From assembly GCA_017506865.1 (NCBI GenBank), contig JAFCMP010000180.1:45942-109941 (forward strand): a stretch of DNA of 64,000 nt, given 5' to 3'. Made by a program: the position numbers and the translations under genes. This document shows positions 52,422 to 62,926 of the stretch, one piece after another. The notes under the pieces are model-generated. The model did not search any database and was not told the origin of the DNA. It saw nothing but the letters and a program-made list of their open reading frames with translations. Positions within the stretch are counted from its first letter, which is position 1. Each line of letters opens with the position of its first letter. Source of the DNA: Tribonema minus. Lineage: Eukaryota > Sar > Xanthophyceae > Tribonematales > Tribonemataceae.

Positions 52422-54091
52422 CCGCGCCGCCGCTGCCTGCGCGATGCGGGCAGGACGCAAAGGATGGTTTGCGTTTCAGCGCCACAGCAATATATATGAC
52501 ACCTGCAAGAAATGCCCGGTTATCTCGATCTGGTATGCTGCTGCTGTTGTTGTTGCTGCTGTTGCTTCTGCTGGCAGCGTTTGTGCGCCTGTGATACATG
52601 CCCGGGGCTGTGCGCACCACCGTGGATGCATTGGTTAGCGCATGCAGCAGCCGAGCATTGCCGTCATAGAGACGCTCTGCGCCTACGCAGCTCGCAGCAG
52701 GACGGGCCAAGTCGCGCATGACCTCGCAACTTCACCTGCCGGCATGACTCGCTGATGCTCGATGCTCACACAGCAGTGGTGCTCTGGGTGCTGATGCTGA
52801 TGCTCTTGGGGCACCTGTCGCGCACCGAGGCGGCGAGCACATGTGAGGTTGTGCATGCACATTGTGATGCTTATAACTTGGCCGTGAGGCGACGCTGGGG
52901 GTGTGTTTGCACCAGCAAAGGCCGAGTTGCAGAGGATGAAGATGAAACTCGGAGGTCGCTCATTGGCAGTCCAACCATCATTCCTAGGGCAAAGCCTGCG
53001 TTTATTGCATTTGCAACATCAGCAAATCTTGCTCGCAAATCCGAGCTACAAAACCTTGCTGGCGGGGGAAGTCCTGTCTTCCCATGTGGCATAAGCAATT
53101 GCAGGAATGACAGAGAGCCATCTACTTCGTGCTTTCACGCAGTCAATATGTCATTTGTGAATGAGCAAGTGGATCAACCTTGAGCACGTGGCACGCGTCA
53201 GTATGGTTGGACTGCCTCACTTTCTTACATAAATAACAAGTATTTGGTATATCTGCACAATGTCGTGTGCATAGCAGAGATGCGTCAATGCAGAAACAGA
53301 AAGCCAGGCGAACCACTTACAGTATGCTCTGCTTTCAAGCAGCGCAACTAGTGGTTCGAAAGCACTGAAAGCGAATGTGCATGCGAGCAGAGAAGAGCAC
53401 AATACATGACGTGGAAGCACGGACACATGGTTAAGCACAGACGCCACAATGTGCTTTGAAATGGAATGGCAAGGGGGTGTGAATTTCCCAAGGTAAATGA
53501 CATTTAATGTCTGCGTGTTCTCAACTATAAAAGGTGGTAGCAGCGGTCGACATCTCTGCCCCTCTGTGAACATGCACTACATGTACGGCCATGATATGGC
53601 GATGCCCGCGCGTCGCTGTTTGCGCGGATGCGCAACGGCCAGTGTATTCGTGCTCAGAGTCACCCGCTCAAGGGGCACACGGCATGGCACACGACACGGC
53701 ATTGCGTTTCTGCCTGAGCAAGCCCACTGCGAGCGTTACTTAGCTGACACTCCGTTCACCTTTTGGCAAGGCTTCTGCTGCTGACATCGACAGGGATGCG
53801 CGCAGCGATGCCGAGAAAGAAAGTCCTGACTGATTGGTCTGATGATATTATTCAGACCTCGCATTAGGCCACGCGCCTTGACTAGTTTATCGAGAAGTTA
53901 GTAGCTACTGCCATGCTGCTTGAAGCTGTCGGAGGCCTCAAGCATGCAACCCGCAAAGCCACAAAAAAAATGCACACACACGCGCGCACACACCATAACC
54001 CTGCAGGCAGCGGTTCCACACCACGAAACTTCAAAGTCGAAGATTTGTGAATCACCAACTCATGAAAAAGCTATAGCGCTACAGCTTGTCG
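52422..54091. other. Intergenic, nothing recognised
   Basis: About 1.7 kb without a supported frame. It contains a (CTG/TTG)n-like stretch near 52530-52580 and a TATAAAAG-like box at about 53527, with no associated gene identified. Confidence 0.5.
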
Positions 54092-55605
54092 ATGGCAACA
54101 AGGATGGTGGCAACAACACGGAAGAAGCGGGCTCGTGTCCTGGCCCTTGCCTCTTCTTGTGACGCTAAAGCGGAAGCGAGCCAACAGCAACGCGGTAAGA
54201 TGGTGTTTCCGTCTTTGCTGATCTGTTGCCTTCATTGGACCAGGCACTATACTACAATCGGTTGCGTTGTAACATATGCAGATTTGTCAGAAACGGATTC
54301 TCGCTTTTGCTCCACCATCATGATTCACCTGTTGTGAATTCGTTACCGCACGTGTCAGTCGTACCTGGAGCGCAAGTCTCGTTTGCGAATGTGGCCTGGT
54401 TGTCTCCAGCGGTGCAGTGTGTGTGTCACTGACTTTTACACACCTCCATTCGCTTTCGCTCCTCAGACTTCTGGACAACAGTCTTCGAGTTTCTGCTGCA
54501 TGGGCACTACCTGCAGCTATCAACTGTAAGCACGGGGTGGCGCGCCATGTACGCCAGTAGCATGCAGCACAGGGGGCGGCCCCAGTCACAGAAAGCAACA
54601 ACTGTGCGAGCCGTGATTGCATCGGTGCCCCTCGTGCAGTGGGCGATAGCAAACGGCTGCAAGGCGGACACAAGCCTGCTGCGCCACGCCGCCGCGTGCG
54701 GTCCTCTAGAAGTAGTGCGGCATCTGCATGAGAACTATGCGCACTGCATCGACCCCCCAGCTCAAAATGAGTCCGTATGCGAAGCCGCTGCTGCGCGTGG
54801 GAACCTGGAGATGCTGCAATGGGCGCGCGCCCATAATTTTCACTGGGGCACAAGAACAGCGGGGGGGGCGGCACGCGGGGGGCACCTGGTGGTGCTGCAG
54901 TGGGCGCACGCCAACGGGTGCCCACTCGATGAGAGAACATGCGCGGGGGCGGCGCGCGGAGGGCACCTGGAGGTGCTGATGTGGGCGCGCAACGCCGGCT
55001 GCGGGTGGGACGAATGGACATGCAATGGCGCCGCGTCAGGCGGCCACCTGCACATCCTCCGGTACGCACGCCGCCACAGGTGTCGGTGGAGCAGCATAAC
55101 GTCCGCTGACGCGGCCCGCCAGGGCCATCTCCAGGTCTTACAATGGGCACACGCAAACGGCTGCCCCATGGACTTTGTAACATACTTTGCGGCCGCATGC
55201 AGAGGCCACCTGCATGACCTGCAGTGGCTGCAGGACTCAGGCCGTCCCCTGGACGCAGCGGCGTGCACGGCGGCCGCTGAGGAGGGGCGCCTGGACGTCC
55301 TGCAGTGGCTGCGCGCGCGCGGCTGGCCATGGGACGCAGCGGTATGCTCAGTGGCAGCCGAACAGGGTCACCTGGAGCTGCTGCAGTGGGCACGCGCCAA
55401 CGGCTGCCCTTGGCAGGTGGAGGAGCCCTTAGGGTTTCTACTGTTCATTGATTACACTGATTCAGATCAGCTTGTCGAAATGTCGGCAACGCTGGAGTGG
55501 GCGCTAGCAAACGGCTGCCCGTGCAGCGTCATGTGTAGATCTGCGTACAGGAGGCTGCGGCGATCGGCACAGTCCCGGACGGATCTGGAGCGCGATTCTG
55601 TGTAG
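54092..55605 (+). CDS. F-box-like / ankyrin-type repeat protein
   Basis: Two exons (54092-54194 and 54467-55605) join in phase 1 and give about 413 residues. The first is a basic leader (MATRMVATTRKKRARV). Immediately after the junction comes an F-box-like helix set (DFWTTVFEFLLHGHYL, then LSTVSTGWRAM). The rest is about eight repeats of 27-30 residues of the form GHLEVLQWARANGCPWDE followed by AA-rich turns. These are the divergent ankyrin-type repeats common as large families in heterokont algae and giant viruses. Substrate recruitment for ubiquitination is inferred from the F-box-like start; the target is unknown. Frame is intact to the TAG. Confidence 0.85.
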
Positions 55606-56612
55606 CACCACTTCAAGCAGCTGCAGAGGAGCGTCACTGACAGGGTGCGCTTGCAAGCTTCATTCTGCATCACACAAAACTAAATATTATTGCTGAAACA
55701 GTACTGAAATAGTCTTGCACGGGTGTATTGTCCATGTGACTTGTTTTGCTTTGCTGTCAAGGTCTGCATTGACCGTTTCGCATCAATTTTCGTAAGGTGT
55801 TGGTCTGACCGTGGCCAACTCGCAGGTACCGTGATGCACGCATTTGCATAGACGATTCTTGGGCGTACAGCACCATGGTCGGCCATCAAGTTCTTTGTGC
55901 AGACCAGCATCACTCATGTTTTGTCAGTGAGAAATGCCTCTTTGAAAGTGTTTGTCTTACATCCTGCTAGCATCTGGAGCAAATCTCTCAGTCGCGCTTG
56001 TTTGCATGCATGCGGCAGTCCATGCATGCTTGGCCAAATCTGCTCTGCTCAATGCTTTGGAATGCGTTGATGCGCTTGCTGTTCTGCAGGCAAGCGATGG
56101 AGGTAGTCATGGGCGCCAACCTGTTTGTATACAAGTGCGTCCAAGCACACTTACATCGCAGGTGCTGCATTTGGTGGGCATGCACACTTGACCTACTAGT
56201 GATTTGTACAGCGCTATCATGTTAGCTACAGTAGCGCGCACGCCTCAATAAGTGCTATATCATGTCTAGGGTTGGTGGCGCCTCACCGGCATGCAACATT
56301 ATGTCAGCACATTGAACCACATTGACCTGCTGAGTGCAGTGCTCAGCATGCAACTTCATGTGCACTTGGACAGGGGCAGCTGGGGGACTGCACAGCAGTT
56401 GGAATGACCAGGGTACATGTGGGTGGGGCGCACGCAGCAAGCAGGCGAGGCATCTGGAGCAAACACAAGCGATGGCGCCACGTTGACAAGAAGCGAAAGG
56501 AACAAGCGGGCAGAGTTACCAGGAGACATATTGACGTTGCAGCAAACCTGGAATATGCAGACTACACGAGAGCATGATACTGGCGCGGCGCGCATGGGCA
56601 AGACAGACTACA
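55606..56612. other. Intergenic, nothing recognised
   Basis: About 1 kb between convergently transcribed genes with no supported frame. Confidence 0.5.
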
Positions 56613-57875
56613 TCAGCGTGATGTCGACACATTTTCAGCATCACAGCCCTGTTTGCACTCCTTGCAATGATACCGCTGCCTGTTGTGCTCGCACACACCC
56701 GACCTGCCGCAGAGCTTGCACCTGCAGCGCTCCCTGCTGTGCTCGCATAACCCCGTCCCACCGCAGTCCTTGCACATGCGGCGTCGCCTGCCGTGCTCGC
56801 TAATCCCCGCGCCACCACACTCCTTGCACAAATAACGTCGCCTGTCGTGCAGGCACAGCTTGCGCTGCCCCTTCGGTTGCGGGCGCTTGGCCCTCCCTTT
56901 GCCCGTCCCGTTCCCTGGCGCAGCTGCACTCCCAGCGCTGGAAAGCCGCGGTCGCGACGCACTGGGGGCAGCTGCTGCACGTCTGCGAGGGATGCCGCTT
57001 GCGACACCAGCGATGCGTGCACGCTTGCGTGGCGGTCCGCAACTGTTGCTGCCGTCGGAGTCCCAGGCATCGCTGACTGCATCGCTGCTGTCGTCGGCCG
57101 CCGAACTCTCGTCGCATGAGCTTTCCGTGTGCTCGCCGTTGTTACTGCAGACGTAGGTGCTGTCGGAGGCGTCCGGACCGCTGCTGCTGGTGTCGTCAGC
57201 GTCGTTGTTGCTGGCTTCGCGTTCGTTACTCTTGCCCTCCATCAGCCCTCGGCTTACGCCGGCTTCGTCGGCCTCCAACTCGTAAATGCTGCAGTCATCG
57301 CCGCTGCAGTGGCCATCGCCTCCGCCGGCGTCACGCGCGGTCAACGCCTCCCCCACCGATCTGGCGGCGGCCCTTATTTGAGCGCTGCCACCGCCAGTGC
57401 CGCTGTCAGTTGCTGTCGTCGGCGTTTGCGGTTCGCGTGCCCCCGTGGTCGGTACCAGCGCGGACTGGCCTTGGACGCCTCCGTCAAGCTTGCGTGCACA
57501 CTGCTGCGCTCTGGTTTTCGCCCCAAGTGCCGTCCGCACCTCGCCTTTTACCTGTTGTTGCTGCTGCTGCTTGGGTGTTGAAGCGCGCTGGTGATTCGCA
57601 ATCGTGACGCTCTGCTGCCGGTTCTCCTCCTCCAGCTCTCGCAGCCTGCCTTGCTGCTGCTGGCTCGCAACTCTCTGCCCCGCAATCTCCCCTTGCAGCT
57701 CACACAACCTTGCGTGCTGCTGCTCGCTGGCAGCTCGTTGCTGCCTGATCTCCTGCTCCAGCTTACACAGCCTGCTGTGCTGCTCCTTGCTCACGACGCT
57801 CTGCCGCTGGTTAACCTGCTTCAGCTCCCGCAGCCTTTCCTGCTGTTGTTCAAGCTCTAGTTGCATTTCTCGCAT
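56613..57875 (-). CDS. Coiled-coil protein with four CEH-x-R-x-R zinc repeats
   Basis: A 420-codon frame. Residues 1-100 are a Gln/Glu/Arg-rich coiled coil built from repeats like QQHARLCELQGEI and LRELEEENRQQ. The middle is low-complexity acidic (Asp/Ser-rich) with a basic patch (PPRKRAR). The C-terminus has about four 18-residue repeats of the type GLCEHSRERCRCKLCG and CLHDRRRYLCKECGG, which should bind zinc through Cys and His. Such repeats occur in heterokont and haptophyte proteins; function is not known to me, though the basic patch suggests a nuclear, nucleic-acid-linked role. The 5' end is uncertain: coding character continues upstream in another frame. Confidence 0.75.
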   Translation of the reverse strand: MREMQLELEQQQERLRELKQVNQRQSVVSKEQHSRLCKLEQEIRQQRAASEQQHARLCELQGEIAGQRVASQQQQGRLRELEEENRQQSVTIANHQRASTPKQQQQQQVKGEVRTALGAKTRAQQCARKLDGGVQGQSALVPTTGAREPQTPTTATDSGTGGGSAQIRAAARSVGEALTARDAGGGDGHCSGDDCSIYELEADEAGVSRGLMEGKSNEREASNNDADDTSSSGPDASDSTYVCSNNGEHTESSCDESSAADDSSDAVSDAWDSDGSNSCGPPRKRARIAGVASGIPRRRAAAAPSASRPRLSSAGSAAAPGNGTGKGRAKRPQPKGQRKLCLHDRRRYLCKECGGAGISEHGRRRRMCKDCGGTGLCEHSRERCRCKLCGRSGVCEHNRQRYHCKECKQGCDAENVSTSR

Positions 57876-58264
57876 CGAGACACCCTGCCCATCTCTGAGT
57901 GCTGAATCGTGATACGCTGCTGCCGGTTTTCTTCCAGCACTAAGCAGAGGTGATGCTGGTAATGATCCCGCTGCTGCTGTTGGCGCTGTTGCTCCTGCTG
58001 TTGCTTGTGCTGCTCGTGCTGCTGCAAGCGCCCCGCCAGTTTCAGCGGGGCAATCGCCCTCTGCTGCTGCATCAACGAGCTCTTCTGATCTTTACTTACA
58101 TCACGTGCCCTCATAGACGCACCGGCACCCATCGCTGGCTCTGCGACAGCTTGCAGCTCACACCGCCGTAGTGGTGTCAGGCCAGCCGCAACTACCGGCT
58201 GCCCCATCGCCACCCCGCTCCTGCTGGAGACGCGGCCCTTTGATGCACCTTCGCGCGCGGACAT
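57857..58264 (-). CDS. Probable N-terminal extension of the CEH-repeat protein (other frame)
   Basis: A 135-codon frame beginning with ATG and rich in Gln (about QQHEQHKQQQEQQRQQQQ). It ends with LEENRQQRITIQ, which matches the repeat style of the downstream coiled coil. The two frames overlap by 19 nt and differ by a -1 type shift. A missed short intron, a base error or a true frameshift could explain it. Confidence 0.45.
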   Translation of the reverse strand: MSAREGASKGRVSSRSGVAMGQPVVAAGLTPLRRCELQAVAEPAMGAGASMRARDVSKDQKSSLMQQQRAIAPLKLAGRLQQHEQHKQQQEQQRQQQQRDHYQHHLCLVLEENRQQRITIQHSEMGRVSRCEKCN

Positions 58265-59234
58265 ATGTCTCTGGGCACAGTCACAGTCACAAAACGGTAT
58301 GAATCCACTTTGACTTCAACTTAAACCTACTTGAAAGCAGCTGCGCTGCCGGAGTCCTGGGTCGTAGACCAGACCCAGACCCAACCCGGGTTCGTGTGCG
58401 GCTGAGCAACGCGCTGCTTACATCCATCAGCACTTGACTTTAAGGCGTACGCGTGTATGTTAGAAAGTGTGTCATGCAGAGCATATTGCATATAGACACA
58501 ATATCATTGGCGACGGCTCCCATGGCAGAGCATCCCATTCCCACCCAACTACAGCTACCACTACGACGACTGCATACCCTCCCCCTGCAGTTGCGGAAGT
58601 CCCAGCAACTGCTGCACTGTAATCACACTCTAGCACACATGTCCGCCCTCAGCTCGCGGGCGATACTTCAGCGCCATGGTGGTTGCAGCAAGCCCCACAA
58701 TATGGTGCCGTCACAGTTAGGTGCGGCAAAGCTGCTGCTGCCGCTGCTGCTGGCAAGGGTGCAGGCTTAACGCACTCCAGGCCCCCCTTGCATCCTGATA
58801 CGGGCAACACTCCAAAGGAGTGCCAGCAATCAGGGGTGCCATTAATCTATAGGCGCCTCTGCTGCAGGTGCGGAACGAAGGTCCTGCTGCTGCTGGTGCT
58901 GCTGCTGCCAACGAGTCCACAAGCGCGCTCCAAACCCTAGCGCTGCCCTGAGCGATGCTGTTGCTAGCAGCAATCCCACAAGCGCGCACCGGCCCCTGTC
59001 TCTGTCCTCCACATCCGGGCAAAGCTCCAGGGGAGTGGATGTATGTAGCAATCCTGGGCGCCAACAGGATAGTGCCTCTGCATGCCGCTGCCGACACTCC
59101 AAGCGCGCTCTACTTCATAGGTCCATCCTGAGCTGCCAGCGCAGCTGCAGCAGCTGTCGTCAATCCCACAACTGCAACCCAAACAGCCACAAGCTCCGTC
59201 GTCTGCATGTGAGCAACGAAGCTATGGGTGTGCT

Positions 59235-59265
<31 letters not shown>

Positions 59266-59675
59266 GTGCTGTCGGTGCTGGTGCTGCTGATGCTGCTCCA
59301 GACGCTGCTGGTATTGCTGCTGCGGCTTCTGGCATGGCCAATGCTTCAACAACTCCGTAACCGCGCGCCAACCTTCAGCACGTCCTGAGCTGGCGCTGCT
59401 CTCCACAAACGCGCTCCAGCTCCGAGCTCCGTCCTCCGCATGCGGACAGCACTGCAGCAGAGTAGACATGGCAGTCCTGGGCGCCAACAGGCGCCTGCAC
59501 GGAGGTCGGTCACAGGTACCTGCTCGCCTGTCTCCTGAAGTGCAGGTGCAGGTCTAGACGATCGCTGTTGCCACCAACCTCGCTTAGCCTGCTTGCGAGC
59601 TGCTTCCTGCTCTACTGCACACCGTGGCGCTGCATGCGAGCCTCCAAGCTGAGCGACAACCGCCCCCGAGCGTGT

Positions 59676-59760
59676 GACACGTGTCAAAATGACACGCGTC
59701 ACCCAGTGAATCTGCGTAGTGAAAGCTCTCTGAGCCTATCCACGTGTCAATATAAAAGGC
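59676..59760 (+). promoter_or_regulatory. CACGTG palindromes with TATA-like box (left direct repeat)
   Basis: GACACGTGTC and CCACGTGTC flank a conserved 70-bp block that also occurs at 61300. It is followed by TATAAAAG (59751-59758) and another CACGTG palindrome. It resembles a promoter with G-box motifs, but no gene is assigned. Confidence 0.45.
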
Positions 59761-60017
59761 CACGTGGCCCGCTTCACCGCCTAAGAGATCCGGGTTTTTT
59801 CCCTCGAGCCGAGGCAGGCGGTGGCCGCAGACGGCGGCGACCCCAGAATAAATTCGCCAGTCCCCTAAACTCTCGCCCAAGCCCCATCCGCCAGCGCCTC
59901 TCGGCCTGCGTCGCTAAACCGTTCTGCACACCAAACCACCGTAATCAAACTCGACGGAAGCCTGGGACGCCCAGGAACAACGCGCGTGCGCGCGCGGGGT
60001 CCTCCTAGCTCTAACGA

Positions 60018-60082
60018 GGGTTAGGGTTAGCCGCCAGAGCTTCGGGCGCGGTAAGGGTTAGCCGCCAGAGCTTCGGGCGCGT
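60018..60082 (+). repeat. TTAGGG tract within a short tandem repeat
   Basis: GGGTTAGCCGCCAGAGCTTC is repeated in tandem (about 60025 and 60056) beginning with a two-unit GTTAGGG tract. Confidence 0.7.
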
Positions 60083-61299
60083 CGCGCATCGCGGCGGCTA
60101 GCGCAAGATTGAGGTCGCACGGGTTAAAGCTACTTGCGCGGGCGTCCAGCTGTCGGCGCTGGTGCAAATTTATGTGTAAGTACGAATGAGATGGTTTCAT
60201 TGCATGCGCACAAAGCAGGATCCGACGTGAACATCACATATACATGGTCCATGTGCATGTAAGTTGCTGTCCTGGAAAAGTCAAGCGAGCTGTCGCGTGC
60301 ATGCTACGCGCCGCTGCCGTCCGCGGCATAACGCCCGGGGCCCCGTCATCAGCAGCGAGCCTACCGTAGTGCTGGCCCTTGTAGCTGATGCGCAGCACTA
60401 GCACACCTCGACCGGTACCACGTACAGTTCCGGTAGCGCCTGCAAGTTCCCCCCTCACCATCACTCATGCATTTGACAGCAGAGTAAGCGCGCGCAAAGT
60501 GCGAGCAGCGACACTCCAGGGGAGTGGTTGTTGCAGCAATCGGCGGCGTCATCAGGCCTCACAATGGTGTCATCGCAGGTGGGTTCTGCACTGCTGCTGC
60601 TGCTGCTGCTGCTGGTGGTGGTGCTGGCAAGCCCACAAGGCTGAATGCGCTCCAGCCCCCAACTGCGGGCAACACTCCCAATGAGTAATTGTCGCAATCA
60701 TGGGCGCCATCAGGCCCAGGAGGTGCCTCTGCATGCAGGTGCGGAAAAGTGCTGCAGCGAGCGACTCCATGAGCGCCTCCAGCCCCCTGCTGCTGCTGCT
60801 GGCAGCTCCTGCTGCTGCTGGCGCTGGCGCCCTGCATCCGCGCGCTCTAGCCCTACTCCTCCGCATGTAGGCAATGCTCCGAAGGAGAGCATGTAGCAAT
60901 CCTGAGCACCATTAAGCCCCAGGATAGTGCCTTTGCATAAAGCTTGCTGTAGGCTGACATGAACGACGCTACCTTCCACACTCTCCTCATCATGATGGCC
61001 TCCTGGTGTCAACGAGCTGCCAGACTTGGTAGCGCGCCCTACAAGATAATCGTATCCTCGGCCTCTAGCGCTGCAACGTGCCTGCCCGCTTGACAGCCCA
61101 GCCGCCGCCTACGCCCCTCGCCAAGTAGCAACGAGCAAGCGATCGCGCTGTCAAGCAGACGACTCAGCTGCCCTTTCGATGATAATCCCTTCCGCCGTGT
61201 AGAGGAGCAGCTGCACAGACAGCTCCAACAGCGCTTGCAATTTGTGTACACAGCATCCCTCTAGCGACAGCAATTGCTAAGGAGCAGCGAACCAATGAC

Positions 61300-61370
61300 G
61301 ACACGTGTCAAAATGCCACGCGTCACTCAGTCAATCTGCGTAGTGAAAGCTCTCTGAGCCCATCCACGTG
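61300..61370 (+). repeat. Right copy of the CACGTG-containing direct repeat
   Basis: About 70 bp nearly identical to 59676-59747, including GACACGTGTC and GTAGTGAAAGCTCTCTGAGC. Downstream of both copies the motif CCTAGCTCTAACGAG recurs (60004 and 61612), so a segment of roughly 330 bp is duplicated at about 1.6-kb spacing. Confidence 0.8.
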
Positions 61371-61634
61371 GCGGCCACGTGTCTCAGAGCGCGCGAGCGT
61401 TGAGGCCATCCACGTGGCTCAACCAGCATGGTTTTTGAGGAGCTAGCTCTCGCCCCACGGCCTGCCGCTGCCCGCCGTTGGCAGGCGCGAGGTACTTTGC
61501 AGCAGCGGACCTGGCGCACCTGCTCCGGCGGTCTCCCGTGCCCTCCTTCGGAAGATCGTGTTGTCAATTTTCGAGGTGTGGGGAGGCGCTATCCACGGGG
61601 CTGAAGCGGAAACCTAGCTCTAACGAGCTAGGAA

Positions 61635-62926
61635 CTTGAACTTTGAATAAATTCATCTAAGTCGCACATGTTCAGCAGGTACAGTTGTGAAGTAGGTGGT
61701 CTTACGATGTGACAGCTTCCAGCGCAGCGATTACCCGGATGCACGCAAAAGTTGCCACCTTAATGATTGAGGTTTTGACATGTGACACGGTGACAAGGTT
61801 TTGGCTCTAGTGTGGAACAGCTCATAGGACTTTGCTGTTCTCACAGTCTGGCTATATGATGTCTTAGGTTGTCCGTTCAGAGGACCTTAATGTTTGTGAT
61901 ACAAAGTCCATGTCACAGTGCAGTTCAAGTGCTGTGTACACCTTTGACTGTACTGTACAAGTGTACTTCAGGCCAGTTCACCTGAGGACCGTTCCTAGGA
62001 ATTTGCTTGGACTGTTCCAGGAACTACTTGCACAGAACAATCTGGGGCAGCATCTCTGTGGCTTGCTTGGGTACTAACTCTTGCTAGCCAGCTGCTGGAC
62101 AGCAGGGACTCATTGGAGCTGAGCCATCACCGATACACCAGGTGTGTGGTCTTTTCTCCATGCAAGTGGTTAGCCTACATCCTGAGAGTGAGCTCCTGTT
62201 TCCCAGAAGGGCTTGGCCTGCTCATGGAGCATCCCCAGAGGCCTTTCCTTTCGGATCATGGCTCAGCTCCAACTCTCGGGATAACACCAGCGTAGCGCGG
62301 AATCACTTTTAGCGCGCCGTATACCCAATGTGACGTCCTCCCAGAGAAGTTGCATTGATGAGTTGCACACTACCATGCCAGGCTTGCTACTGCGCTTAGC
62401 CCGACGAGTAGCGGCACAGTGTTTGCAACGGAATAACTCAGATCTGCATGACATGCAACGCGGCGATCAAAGGCCGAGCTCAGAACGTTGCACCTGGAGC
62501 CGCGACATGCATGCTCGTAGCAACATCGCATGTGCGCTCAACCCTCTTACGACTGGACACTGTCGAACGGGTGCTACAGCGGTAGTCCTCATGGCAAGGA
62601 AGGCACGCGGTAGTACTGATCACACTGCCGCGTACAGGCCTGGACGACGCCGGGAACGTCGTTGCTACCCAGCCCTGACTGCTAGGCATTTTACATAGCC
62701 GATGCAGGCCCAGCAATACACCCACTGAAGATTCAGCGTCTTCTGCAAAGAGGGGGTGTTGACAGCTGGATTTAATCATGGGCAAAGTGTCTTGGCAATC
62801 ATGTCAAACATGCTGTATCCGAGGGGCGAGAGCCTGCCTGACGTACGCATGCACGGGACATGTTGTCATTGCTATGCCATGCAGAGCGACCTGCAACAAG
62901 CGTAACGGGAGTACATAAGGAGAATC
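61635..62926. other. Non-coding region upstream of the Gag-like frame
   Basis: About 1.3 kb of lower GC with no supported gene. If the following frame is a retroelement Gag, its LTR and primer-binding site should be here, but I could not identify paired LTR ends within the window. Confidence 0.4.

Larger units (their letters stand above)
58630..60960 (-). repeat. Decayed array of ~150-bp units
   Basis: At least seven diverged units share blocks such as GCGCTCCA, GGGCAACACTCCA, AGCAATC.TGGGCGCCA and CTCTGCATGCAGGTGCGG. They are visible near 58640, 58780, 58985, 59410, 60500, 60650 and 60840, with CTG-rich spacers. On the minus strand, units translate to similar peptides (FRTCMQRHLLGLMAP, IATITHWECCPQL), but frames shift between units. 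It may be a dead repeat-protein gene related in style to ankyrin-like families. Confidence 0.55.

Noticed and set aside
59568..60008. Plus-strand frame of 146 codons across a TATA-like box
   Set aside because: The TATAAAAG and CACGTG motifs lie inside the frame, the product is Arg/Pro/Ser-rich without a domain, and the region is part of a duplicated non-coding block.
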